From: Phytoseiulus persimilis
Lineage: Eukaryota; Arthropoda; Arachnida; Mesostigmata; Phytoseiidae
DNA: 64,000 bases
Reading direction: 5' to 3'
Assembly: GCA_037576195.1 (NCBI GenBank)
Contig: CM075101.1
Location: forward strand, 54,560,001-54,624,000
Of this stretch, positions 33,990 to 43,832 are shown one piece after another. A program made the translations under genes and the position numbers. Below the pieces are notes generated by a model that was not told the DNA's origin, did no database searches, and saw only the letters and a program-made list of their open reading frames with translations. Every line of letters begins with the position of its first letter. Position 1 is the first letter of the stretch.

Positions 33990-36900
33990 CAGGCGCGAGC
34001 ATGCTCAGCGGATCCTTTCTTGTTGCGTTCCCATTCTTCGAGAAGTCGCTTAGTCTTGTTTACCAATGAATGATTCAGCTCGCTGCTTGGGCCGAGGCGA
34101 GCTGCGAGGTCTTCGTTGGTGTAGTAGAATTCATTGCATCCGAAGATCACGTGTGCGGTTGTTTCGGGGTGAACTCCACATCGGTCGCAGAATGTGTCTG
34201 GGGCAGCTTGGAAGATGGTATTGTGACATTTTGTTGGGAGGGTTCCAGCTCTCGCTAGGGCTAGCAGGGAGGATCCTCTACTATTTTCATATATGTGGGT
34301 GGTTGTGGTGTCTTAACTCTTTGTGGGCTCGGTACAGCTCGAGAGTGGACCTCTCCTTCAATCCCGTCCTCCCAGGCCTTATCCTGTATGGTCTCAACTT
34401 TTTCGGATAGCTTCCGGTAGTAGACTCCAAGGAGTGCTCGGTTTTCGTGGTCGTGGTCGATCGTCAGTGCGTCACAATCGAAGTCGGTTCGGAGAAGTCC
34501 CATTCTTAGGTAGGCTTTCGTTTTGTTTTTTTGTAGCTCAACTGCATCGAGTAGCATTTTGGACCATCTCGAGTCCGGCATTGAGCGGATCCTCGCGAAA
34601 TACCTGAGCTTACTTTTGGCTTCCCTAGCTTCGGAGGAGCTCCAGCTCAGCTCTGATGAAAGGTATTCGTTCGCCACCTTCCATCCTGGTATACCAAGTG
34701 CCCATCGCGCTGCGTACGCGCTCGGCTTTCTCCACTTCGTTCACTGTGTTAGTTGTCTTTACGGAAAACAGCATCTGCGTATGTGATTTTCGCGACAGCG
34801 ACGCCTTTCCAGAATGTTTTGGACATTTCAAACTTGTTGAATCCCCATAGTGTCTGGGCGTGCATCTGGTGAAGGACTTTCTTCGCATCCGTCTTCCATT
34901 TCTCTTCTTGCTTGGAGAGGTAGTTAGAGTCGTCACTCAGGGTGATCCCTAGTCAGAATTCCGTCGCGCTCCGGGTTGACGGTTTCAGACCCTTTTTCTT
35001 GCAAAGGAAAACGGATGCTGTGGTCTCGACTGATTCCCACACATTCACTTGATGTGGCACGTTTTATTTATGAAAGGTTGAGCGTCGAGGCGGCGCGCGC
35101 TTCCAATCGCAATGAATTCACAGTTCGCTCTTACGATATTTAACACCTAGATATGTGTACTCTCGGCTGACAGGTAGGGCTTTGCCTTGTATCTGGAGGT
35201 CGTCGCAATCGCCAACCGAGTGGTTTGAGAACACAACCACTGCACTTTTTAGGGGGCTGAAGGTCAATCTTCTGACCCTTCTGAATGCCGAGGTGATGAT
35301 AAGAAGCTCTTGTAGATCCTTGCGGTTGTGTGAGAGTAGCACTATGTCATCCGCAAAGAACAACCCGGGTAGCACGAAGTGTTTCGGTTCCCGAGTGTTC
35401 CAAAAGTCTCCTCTCCGCCTGACTTAAAGTCTGCGCTTACTTTCAATCAGTCGTTTCTCAAGCTCTGTTATGCATAGTGTGAACAGGATGCTGCTCAAGG
35501 GGCAGCCTTGTTTCACACCTCTGTGAGAGCATAGCCAGTCTGAGCTGACCTCGCTGTGAACAATTTTGACTTTGTTTTTCTCGTATATGCTTGTCAGCAG
35601 GTCGACCCAGCTGGGTTCCATTCCGAGTCTGCGTAGAATCTTCCACAGTTCTTCGCGGTCAATGCTGTCGAAGTCTCGGGAGCAGCCCAGGAAGCAGGCT
35701 ACCATTCCTTGCATTCCTTGCGAGTTTTCGCTGGCGATCTCTGAGGCGGAAGTAAGTATGAAGATGTTATCGTCTCCACGCCTACCTGGTCTAAAGCCGT
35801 TCTGCATCTCGATCCACTCTTGGATCTTTGAGGGAGATTTCGGTGAATAGTCTGTACAGGACTGGGTGATGGTGATCGGTCGGTATGTGTTCAGGTGACC
35901 CTTTTTAGAGTTTCCTTTTTCTATGAGCGACACTCTTCCCTGTTTCCAGTCCTCTGGTATGTCTTCGGCTCCGTCAAACATTTTGTTGAATAGTTCGGTG
36001 ATTTGCCTTACACCTTCATTCTTCAGGTTTTTCAAGACTTTCGCAGGGATTCCATCGAGGCCACACCCTGTGCGGTCTTGGATGGTACTCATCGCTCTCT
36101 TGACCTCTTCTGGGTCTGTAACGGTTCCTGTGGGATCTCTGCTTCCTCGCCACGGGTCTTTCTTGTCGTTGGTCTTGCTTGCTTCCAGCAACTCAATTCC
36201 TACGCCAGTTAGGTGAGCTGTCAAGCCGTCGTCTGGAACCAGGAGACCATTTCGGTCTTTGATCCTGGTGCCAGACGGGCGTCCAGTGTCCTTACTTCGA
36301 CTCAGGAACTGCCACAGCCTTTTGACTCTGTTGTTTTTGGGTGCTTTGAGGATATCCAGGCATATTTGGTGGTCACGTTGCTTTATTTCTCTCTGCACTT
36401 CCTCGCGAACTTGCTATGATCCTGTCTTCGTAAATGGTCATGGAGTCTATCTGACTCAGCGCCGCTCCGTTCACAAGAAAGTAGTCTATCGCTGACTCCC
36501 CTCGTGAATTTGCCTTCGCATCGCTCAGTCATGAGTGAGTCCGTTCTCGATGGAAAACTCCTCGAGGATCCGTCCTCTTTTGTTTGATTTTCCATCGAGG
36601 CAGGGGATCTGCGCATTGGCGTCACCACCTATGATAATCTTATCTAGCGGCGAGCACTTTCGCTTGATGAGTGTGCTCATGGATCTGGTGAGGGTTTTGT
36701 TTTCCCTTACTGTTCCATGTTTCATATAGAAGGATATGAATATCCATCGTTGTCTGCCAATCCACGTTGCTTGGGCAATGAAGTCATTGCCTCTGTGGTT
36801 CCAGTCTTCGACATAGTTTTCCCTGTATAGGATAGCTACGCCACCATTCGAGTTTTTCCCAGTCGGGCCTCGCCGGTTGCTTTTTGTCTTTGTTTTCTCT

Positions 36901-37283
36901 GTTTTCCGGCTGAACCTCTCAGCCAGCCCTCAGAAGTGTCCTGGGTTCACCTTTCGGTATTGCTTCGGTAACACTCCCTATCGCCTCGCAAATCCCATTG
37001 CGAGCGGTGGGCTTGGGTCTTAAGATGGTTCAGATTCAATTCTGATACAAATTAAATCCTCTTTTTACCACATAAGAAATTTTTGTTGTCGGCCGGGGAT
37101 CGAACCCGCGATTGCTAGCTTAGCGTGGCACCTAAGGAGTTGGTTTATGCCACACGGCCAGCGAGCCGAGCTTCGCCGGTTGCTGGATACTATGTTGTAT
37201 CCCTCAATGGGTGGTGCTTTCTCGTCATTCATAAGACGCGTTTCGCATACCATCATTATGTCTACGTTCATGTCGATAAGCAC
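33990..37283 (-). pseudogene. LINE C ORF2 (APE-RT), broken
   Basis: Pieces in order are the endonuclease (MMVCETRLM at 37283; NGGVAILYRE after the SINE; GGDANAQI near 36600), the reverse transcriptase 36398-35424 (QNGFRPGRRGDD, SIDREELW, GVKQGCPLSSILF), the catalytic box FFADDIVLL at 35375-35118, and the C-terminal region with DRCGVHPETTAHVIFGC near 34170. Stops and frame changes separate the pieces. No ORF1 is present, as expected for a 5'-truncated insertion. Confidence 0.75.
36882..37172 (-). mobile_element. tRNA-derived SINE, 291 bp, with 12-bp target duplication
   Basis: On the minus strand it starts with a tRNA-like head containing GTGGCATAAACC (A-box-like) and GGGTTCGATCCCC (B box). 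It continues through an unrelated body and ends in an A-rich tail (AAAACAAAGACAAAA). TCGCCGGTTGCT occurs on both sides (36870-36881 and 37173-37184) as the target duplication in LINE C. Removing it restores the SNRRG codons of the endonuclease. The head folds poorly as a real tRNA, so it is not a tRNA gene. Confidence 0.85.
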
Positions 37284-37310
37284 ATATTTTTCAAGCGCAG
37301 CCCTCTACTT

Positions 37311-37712
37311 CTATTGTTCTGCTTCGTCATCACTTGGATCTTCCCAGGCTTCCATGGGCATGTCCACTTCCTGTCGGCTAGGTTGCTTCTTCCTCAAGCA
37401 ACACACAAAGAGCACCAGGACGATGATAACTACTGTGCAAGAGAAGATGAGCATAACATTTGCTCGACTGAAAAGATAATCATCCTTCGAGTAGTTTGTC
37501 AGGTAAATCCATGTTCCGAAGTGCAACTTGGTGCTGTCTTCCGGGTCGACGTTGAATGCAGCAATTCCGATGTTGTACTTTTTAGTGGGCGAGAAATGGT
37601 CCACCGTATGAGACAGCGTCTTGTCGGGTTCTTTGGAGGGTTTACAATCGCTTCTTCGGTTCCCGTCACACCTTCTCCTTCTTGCTTTACTCCAGTGGGG
37701 ACATTTCCGCAT
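37311..37712 (-). CDS. Small single-pass membrane protein ORF, unknown
   Basis: From ATG 37712 the frame runs 133 codons. The N-terminal 80 residues are basic then mixed, residues 85-105 are a strong membrane segment (ANVMLIFSCTVVIIVLV), CCLRKK follows as a stop-transfer, and the tail ends in an acidic DPSDDEAEQ. This suggests a type I or III protein with a short cytosolic tail. It may be the 3' end of a longer gene. It lies between the module promoter (TATA at 37895-37900) and LINE C, in the place of the lost RRM exons. The counterpart at 60199 has a one-base insertion that breaks the N-terminal part. Confidence 0.45.
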   Translation of the reverse strand: MRKCPHWSKARRRRCDGNRRSDCKPSKEPDKTLSHTVDHFSPTKKYNIGIAAFNVDPEDSTKLHFGTWIYLTNYSKDDYLFSRANVMLIFSCTVVIIVLVLFVCCLRKKQPSRQEVDMPMEAWEDPSDDEAEQ

Positions 37713-37894
37713 GAAGCACTCCAGAGGGTACTGAATCCATCGAGCTTGTCACGTAGATAAGGAACAGTGTGAGAGCAACTGCCTTCTCTTCGCTTTTCTT
37801 CTGACTGAGTCAGAAAAGTGAGAACCGGATCGTGAAGTTCTGAATCGTACAGAAAAGGCAACGAGAGTGATTCCAACGCACCAGAGCTTCCTCA

Positions 37895-37900
37895 TTTATA
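37895..37900 (-). promoter_or_regulatory. TATA box of module M1 promoter
   Basis: On the minus strand it reads CTATAAATG, identical to the M2 box at 42660-42665. In this module it now sits upstream of the membrane-protein ORF instead of RRM-Tudor exon 1. Confidence 0.5.
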
Positions 37901-38005
37901 GCGGATCTGAGCCCGAGTTCTAGGGGAAAGAGAGAGAGAGAGAGAGATCTCGGCTAGGCAGTAATCCGAAGAATTCCAAATTGTTTCGTTCCTCTCCCAC
38001 TCCTC

Positions 38006-38245
38006 TTGATTCACCTGCGTCAGCGGCGCGGACCGCCAGAAGCTAAGAGGGGCTTCTCACCGAGGGCTATCAAAGTTGAGGTTACGAACAAACAACTCGG
38101 TTTTCTCGAACCCCTTGCTGGAATGCTCCGCTCGAAATCCATCAGCCCCCCTCTGAGCTACCCTCAAGAGAACGCGCTTGTGGAGGGCGATCTATACAGC
38201 CGCCGAGCACTTCATCGTGAAAATCGTCGGATGCTCACTCATTGA
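38006..38245 (+). CDS. Divergent small ORF upstream of RRM-Tudor module (M1)
   Basis: This 79-codon plus-strand frame has no ATG at its start, so it would need an upstream exon. Counterparts are at 42752-43045 and 60893-61144. Copies differ by 15-bp indels that keep the frame. It is basic and has no recognised domain. It could be a conserved exon transcribed divergently from the RRM-Tudor promoter, or plain upstream sequence. Confidence 0.25.
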   Translation: MIHLRQRRGPPEAKRGFSPRAIKVEVTNKQLGFLEPLAGMLRSKSISPPLSYPQENALVEGDLYSRRALHRENRRMLTH

Positions 38246-38323
38246 GTGTTGACCGAATCCGGACATGAGAATCCAGATCCACACAAGTAATGGAGAGAAG
38301 TTCATTGAAACCGCATTCTCATC

Positions 38324-40486
38324 TTTTTTTTTCCATCATGGCAGGAGGGGAAATCCCTTCGGACACCACGGGTAGAATTGGGGTTTTAACCGGGTAGTGA
38401 GGTGTGGCCTCTAAAACCCCCCCTGTCGCCTTCAGGGGACGGGAACTCGAAATTTGTAGCTCGTTTGGTATTGCGTCCGTCACATCGGGAGCCCTTCGAC
38501 TAGCTGCGCAATGTCTGGTTCAAATCTGCGCATTCATTTCGATGGGTATCTTGTTCACGTTGGCTGTGCAGGCCTCGAGTTGCCTGCCTGTGATGCGTCG
38601 AAACGTCTTCGTATCTTTTTCCAGCTCAGTCTCCCTGCTCAGAATTTTGCTAATTGTTCTGCTTATCCGCCTCCGTTCGTCCTCGCTCTGCAACATTTCC
38701 TGCATCAGGCTGGGCACATTCGCAGCACAGGCTATTGCTGTTCTCTGTACTGCTAAAGCCGGACAGTGAAGGCCGGTGTATTCGACTGTGTCTTCCTCCC
38801 CAGAGTTACAGTGAACGCACATGGGCGTCGACGACAGGTTGAATCGACTCAGATACGTGTGGAAATCGCCGTGTCCCGAAAGCACCTGAGATAGGTGATA
38901 GATGACTGTGCCGAACTTCCTTTCGCAGCATTTTCTTAGGTCAGGAACGCATCTGTGCGTCAATCGTCTTCTTGGGACATTTTCCCATCTAAACTGCCAC
39001 TCTTCAAGCGTTTTCGCCTTGATCTCCTCATCAGCCGACCCAGAGTTGTCCCCTCTTTCGAGGTCATATGGAGCGTCTCGCCGTTCGTTTTCCTGCCAGA
39101 TTTCATTTCTTTTTTCCACCAAGAGCGTCCAAGGGGTGGTTCTAGCCAGAACTAGCATCTTTGCAGTCGACACAGTGCGGTAGCACCGTGTGATTCTAAT
39201 GGCCATCGTCCTCTGCGTTCTATCAAGCAACTGTCTGCTGTATGCGAGTTCCAGCGCGTTCGGAGCCCACGTTGGCGCTGCATACAACGCAATCGAATCA
39301 GCTACCGTCACGAGTAGTCTTCTTTGTGCTTCCGATGCCCCATATGTGCGAGGGAGGATTTTTGCCATGTCCTTCGCGGCTTTCATTGCTTTTGTCGTTA
39401 CCATCGCCACATGTATCGAGCCTTTAAGGTTTGCCTGGAGGTACACTCCCAGATATCTTGCTCATTTCGTGATTTCCACCAAGTGCCCTTCTATACGAAT
39501 TGATAGTGCGCCATCGTTTCTCCTGCCAAGAAGCACCACCGCTTCCGTTTTCTCTGGAGCCATGCGTAAGCAGTGCTCCTGGCACCATCTTCCGATTTTC
39601 CGCGGAGCAGTGTTCGCTATGTCCTCAAGCTCTCCGTGTTATTCGCCATTACTACGAGCGCCAAATCGTCCGCGTAGGCGATTGTCCGCGCTCCATCGGG
39701 CATCTTTACGCGGAGAATGTGTTCGTTCGCCGTGTTCCACAGGGTTGGCCCAAGCGTCCTCTCCCCCCGCCTTCAGGATGAGTATCAGGTTCGCCGTTTT
39801 CCACTCATATGGGAATGAGCCTTTCTGCAGTATGCCGTTCACTAGCCGTGCAAAGACACTGGGCCATCGCTTCAGGAACGCTTTTGTCGCCCCTGCTGGA
39901 ATGCCGTCAGGCCCGGAGCTTTTCTAGACGGCATGCGGTCAGCCACTGCTGCAACTTCCTGCGCAGTTACCTTTGGGACATCAGTTCCGGCAATCTGGAG
40001 CTGCTCGCGCGCAGCTTCCATTCCATTCGGAAAGAGTTCTCCGATGGCTCTGCTTATCGTTTCCTCCGGGAGTCTGACTCGCTTTTGTCTAAGTTTTTCT
40101 CTGACAATCTTATACGGAAGACCCCAGACGTCTTCTCGGACGGACTCGCAGAGCTATCTCCTCTTGTTTCGCTTGCTGGCCGAGATCTCAAATTCGTATT
40201 CCCTATTTTTCCTGGTGTTTTCAGAGAGGGCTTCCGCTGCCCGTCTCGGGTCCCGGCAGATATGTTTCCTACTCCTGATGTGCAGTCTTCTGGCCTTGAC
40301 GCAACTTTCCGGAGTCTTGAGATGGTCTCCGTCCACCAATGAAATGGTTTAAGGTTCTTCCATCGTGGGTTGGTCGTTGGCGCTCCGGCGGTGCACGCCT
40401 TTATGAGAATATCCGCCACCAGTTTGTGGTCGATTCCCGCCTGCCTATCTTTTGCCTCTTTACATTCCCGGTCCATGATGGTTCAC
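38324..40486 (-). mobile_element. LINE family D copy 1, R1/I-like, 5' truncated and internally deleted
   Basis: On the minus strand it ends in a poly(A) (poly-T at 38324-38332 on plus). It starts in the linker before the reverse transcriptase (PFHWWTETISRL, typical of R1-like ORF2). It keeps the entry motif LILILKAG and the YADD box (IAYADDLALVV), but the palm between them is deleted with a frame change. The C-terminal part (39446-38520) has the R1-type VSTAKMLVLA, SGHGDFHTYL and CVHC...GLHCPA motifs. Confidence 0.8.
38520..39446 (-). pseudogene. LINE D ORF2 C-terminal region
   Basis: The 308-codon open frame covers the thumb-to-C-terminus of an R1-like ORF2. Markers are YRTVSTAKMLVLARTTPW, LTHRCVPDLRK and LSGHGDFHTYLSRF, then a CCHC motif (CVHC...HC). 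The frame is open but detached from the reverse transcriptase core, which lies in another frame upstream (about 39650) after a stop. An identical arrangement occurs at 61420-62346. Confidence 0.75.
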
Positions 40487-41182
40487 TCGACCTCCGTTCC
40501 AGCTCTCTCTCGGATGCGTCCTACTCCTTCGCCAGAGAGCGTAAGCCTACGCCAACATCAAGCGCTGAGCGGAACCCGACGAGAGGCGAGCATTCAGGTG
40601 GTTACACGATGTTTTCCTGATAGGTTACCATTCAGTCGACCCCTCCAGCATTGCTACTAGACTCAGGAAAAGCACCAGAAATCTGAGTTACTTGGATCGA
40701 AAAGATCACAAGTTTACGAATGATTCCGAGGCCTCAGTATAGTGACTGCACTTCTCATGGAAACACTCCAATGCTGGTGAACCTGAGCCGGGGTTGTCGT
40801 TTGCACAGAATATCGAATGACTCGTCCTCAATCTCGGTACGGCTCCCCACAAAATTGAGTGGGCCAGAGACTGGAGGGGGCACAGCTCCAGGAGCGGCGA
40901 TAGTCCAACGGCTTCCGGGGGAGATGCTCGATCTTGAGCCGGATCCCAGAGTTTCGCGAACGCCGTCGAGCTACGCGTTCTGAGAGAGCGGCAACGACGC
41001 ATTTTTCCCGATCACGTGTTCCCTCCTTGATGTGATCTCTAGCTTATGGATGCTCATCTCCAAGCTTGACCTAGGAAGACAGCGGGCACACTTCCAGATG
41101 TTGGAACAAAGAAATCGTCGATGTTTCTGACGTCATCGAAATTTATTCTGAAGCTATAACGCTACAAATATGAATCCTGAAC

Positions 41183-42550
41183 CTATTTCCTGAGCAGGAT
41201 TCCCACCGCCACCAGATCGTCCAGGACGGACTTGCCGTTAAGTTTCATTTCTGAAACTCTGAGGCGGTCCCTCATCAGAGACCCCCTCCGCTGACATTCA
41301 TAGGAGAGGTCGTATGTCTTCTCGAGAACATGAGCCTCCAAGCTTCCCATCGAAGTCGAGGCGACCTCGAAGCCAACGATATCCAGATCGACAGCTTTGA
41401 CGGTCCAGCACTTGTAGAGAGACGAGAGCTCTAGCACCTCGTCTTTCCGGACCGTTCGCTGCCGACCCTGGTCAATCAGTTCCACGGAGACGACGCCTCC
41501 GATCTCGCTTATCTTGCGACACCGCTGCCAGGTTGGGGTGACGTCGTCTTTGCAGGCGTAGACGACCTCTGGCTCCATCTCGTCCACGCTGCAGGCGATA
41601 AAGTCCGCGTATTCCTGGAGGTCATCAGCGAGCTTCCTCTGATCCGCCCGCCAGCCCGTTTCTAAGGCCACTAATTGGTTCCCGTGACCCAACGCGACGA
41701 TTTGGAACGTCCCTTTACGGGTTTCTGCTGGCGCCTCTGTCGATCGTTTTTTCTCGAGAGGCTTCCTGAGGAATCCGTTCGATGGTCTGTAAAGAAAGCA
41801 GATTTGAAACATCCGACTTTGTCTGGGAGAACATTCCCGCTCGACTCTGCATCAAACTCGAACTGAGAGCTTTCATGACTTGGGAGATATGGTACCCGCA
41901 AAACGATTGGGAAATTTCACTCACGGTTGGTTTCGGCTCTTGTCGTTGCCGCCATTCTCTTGGGCAGGGCGATTGGAGGTGAAATGGCGATTGGGGGTGG
42001 CCGTTTTCACCCTCATGAATTCGCCCATGAAATGCGTGTCGTCTTTCTGGGCGATCACGGCCTCGATTGTCGCTTCGTCCGCGAAGTTCACGAACCTAGA
42101 ATTGGAAGAATGAGCTAATCGTTGGAGCTCCTGCGAAGCGTGGAAGCGACGGAAAACTACATCGATTACTGGGAGTCCAGATGCCCAACAATCGTGTCAA
42201 TCGAGGCTCCTGTGGTACAACAAGTCGCTTGTGCCTCAAACTCAGACTGCGCATGAAGTGATTTGGGCTGGTCGAGCAACCAGTACTTACGCGACTTGAC
42301 GAGACCTCCGAGGATCATCCTTCTTGTTGACCAAGCGTATGCTCATCGGTTTGAACGGGTGCAGGAATTTCAGGACGTCGCCCTGGGGAAAAGACGGTTC
42401 GAATCAATCTTCTTCTATCTTAAACGCAGTGTCTGACGAGGGATGGTATGTTCTATAGCTTCGGATCTCTTCACAGGGTAGAACTCTACTTACATTGGTT
42501 GCCCATGCTGCGAATGAGTTGATGAACAGGGTTTGCTTGCGACAGTCCAT
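41183..42550 (-). CDS. RRM-Tudor protein, intact four-exon gene
   Basis: Exons are 42550-42494, 42382-42291, 42095-41925 and 41786-41183, with introns of 111, 195 and 138 bp that all have GT-AG ends and fitting phases. The total is 924 bp, 307 codons plus TAG. Residues about 6-85 form an RRM, with RNP2-like LFINSF, RNP1-like QVAFVNFA and MGEFMRVKTA closing the fold. Residues about 174-228 resemble a Tudor domain (VVYACKD, TWQRC, VSVELIDQG). RRM plus Tudor is the plan of Vreteno/TDRD-type proteins that bind methyl-arginine in piRNA-pathway factors. The family is recognised by pattern only, so orthology is open. Start: the ATG just ahead of RNP2, downstream of a TATA box. Confidence 0.75.
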
Positions 42551-42564
42551 CTCTACGCTTTTCT

Positions 42565-42579
42565 TCTGACTGAGTCAGA
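42565..42579 (-). promoter_or_regulatory. Palindromic AP-1/MARE-like site in 5' UTR
   Basis: TCTGACTGAGTCAGA is a perfect 7-bp-arm palindrome 15 bp before the start codon. M1 keeps it, and M3 has one arm mutated (GATTCAG). A bZIP-binding role is only suggested by the TGAGTCA core. Confidence 0.3.
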
Positions 42580-42659
42580 AAAGTGAGAACCGGATCGTAA
42601 AGTTCTGAATCGTACAGAGAAGGCAACGAGAGTGATTCCAACGCACCGGAGCTTCCTCA

Positions 42660-42665
42660 TTTATA
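42660..42665 (-). promoter_or_regulatory. TATA box of the RRM-Tudor gene
   Basis: CTATAAATG on the minus strand lies about 110 bp upstream of the ATG at 42550. It is conserved at the same place in modules M1 and M3. Confidence 0.55.
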
Positions 42666-42751
42666 GTGAATCTGAGCCCGAGTTCTAGGAGAGAGAGATC
42701 TAGGCTCTGCACTACTCCAAAGAATTCCGAATTCTTTCGCAGGAATCCTAG

Positions 42752-43045
42752 TTGTGGTTACACCCTTCTCACCTGCGTCAGCGGCGTAGACCGGCAGAAG
42801 CTAAGAGGGGCATCTCATCGAGGACTATCAAAGTTGAGGTTACGAAAAAACAACTCGGTTTTCTCGAACCCCTTGCTGGAGTGCTTCGCTCGATCCGTCA
42901 GCCCCCTCAAGAGAAAGCTCTTGAGGAGGGTACTCTCGAGGACGATCCATACGGCCGCCGAGCACTTCATAGTGAAAATCGTCGGACGCTCACACATCGA
43001 GTGTTGACCGAATCCCGATATGAGAATATAGATCCAGTTAACTAA
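42752..43045 (+). CDS. Divergent small ORF upstream of RRM-Tudor module (M2)
   Basis: This plus-strand frame of about 97 codons runs divergently from the RRM-Tudor gene, with about 200 bp between them. Only a non-ATG codon opens it. It shares the KVEVTKKQLGFLEPLAG and RRALHSENRR stretches with the M1 and M3 frames. No domain was recognised. Confidence 0.25.
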   Translation: MWLHPSHLRQRRRPAEAKRGISSRTIKVEVTKKQLGFLEPLAGVLRSIRQPPQEKALEEGTLEDDPYGRRALHSENRRTLTHRVLTESRYENIDPVN

Positions 43046-43249
43046 TGGAGTCAAGGATTGGAGATAAGCTTATTGAAACCGCATCCTACGCGGGTGAAGT
43101 CGATCTCCCATGGGCGCCAGTGCAGCTAAGGCCAGAAAGAAATCGAAGTTGCCTGTTCTGTTGATACCGATGAGTGCCTGTCTTCATGACGATAACGGCG
43201 ATATATAGCGAACAAGAACGAACCCCGTGAGTATTTTCCCATATTAGTT

Positions 43250-43832
43250 CGGAAATTCCGCGACTTCTGAATTCTTCCAAAAAATCGCAAGGGGAGGTCG
43301 CGGGGACTCCGATTTTTCTTCGAGAATAGGATCATGTCTCGTCAAAATTTCTACCATTCAAGGAAGTCGACGGACGCCGTCTTCCTTCGTGGCGTTTCAT
43401 TCAAGTCTTGAAAGTCTCCCCGGTGGGCCTGCGAAACGACCTGTCGATAATGACTCATTCTCGAGTCGAGCGTTCGTGAATCACCTGAAGTCTTCGAAGT
43501 CAAATGCTGAAAGCAAAGCGCAGACGATCGTGTTTGACGGCAGGCGAAGATATTTCACAGGAATTTCCGCGGACTCATTCGCCTGCGCCGGGCGCCCCAT
43601 GCCAGCAGATTCGGAGGAAAAACTCATGGTAGAGATCGATTTTGTACAAGAAGGCGACTGCGTCTCTCGCCGTTATGAGACGGAAGTCGACGGCCGTCAA
43701 CGCGAGTTTGTTGGAGAGATAAGAGCCCCAGTGACTGACGTTCTTGAACTGCGGCCGTCGCTTTTGAAGAAAGGGTTGGAGAAGGATAATTTTTTTGATT
43801 CCCAAAACTCGGATTCGATCGCTCCGCGCTGA
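43250..43832 (+). CDS. Open frame of about 194 codons, possible exon, unknown
   Basis: The frame is open from a TAG near 43247 to the stop at 43832, with no early ATG. It contains TIVFDGRRRYFTG, MVEIDFVQEGD and REFVGEIRAP, which look protein-like, but I recognise no family. It could be an exon reached from upstream by a splice acceptor (CATTCAAG near 43366 or 43408). It lies just beyond module M2 in unduplicated sequence. Confidence 0.25.

Larger units (their letters stand above)
33940..37310 (-). mobile_element. LINE family C copy 1, CR1-like, 5' truncated
   Basis: On the minus strand it starts with the first endonuclease motif (about 37283) and ends in AATAAACCATG next to exon 2 of the RRM-Tudor copy. 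M2 lacks it at the same position (42350), giving an empty site. A SINE interrupts the endonuclease at 36882-37172. Homology to LINE A is clear in the reverse transcriptase and in the C-terminal SMPDSRWSKML and CDRCG motifs. Confidence 0.85.
31680..41098. repeat. Segmental duplication, block 1
   Basis: This block matches 52849-64000 in direct orientation with very few differences. It contains module M1 (RRM-Tudor pseudogene, LINE C, membrane ORF), LINE D and the left part of module M2. The visible end of homology is set by the window edge at 64000, so the true unit is longer. Block 2 is longer because of a 1.85-kb TTAA-flanked insertion. Confidence 0.9.
40487..43110. repeat. RRM-Tudor module M2 (intact copy)
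   Basis: This is homologous to M1 (about 32050-38320) but without LINE C and the membrane ORF. Divergence from M1 is a few percent, more than between the two large blocks. The left edge abuts LINE D. The right edge is near GAAACCGCATCCT, after which M1 and M2 diverge. Confidence 0.8.

Noticed and set aside
37085..37165. tRNA gene on the minus strand
   Set aside because: The B box is excellent, but acceptor and T-stem cannot both form, and the sequence is the head of a 291-bp SINE with a target duplication.
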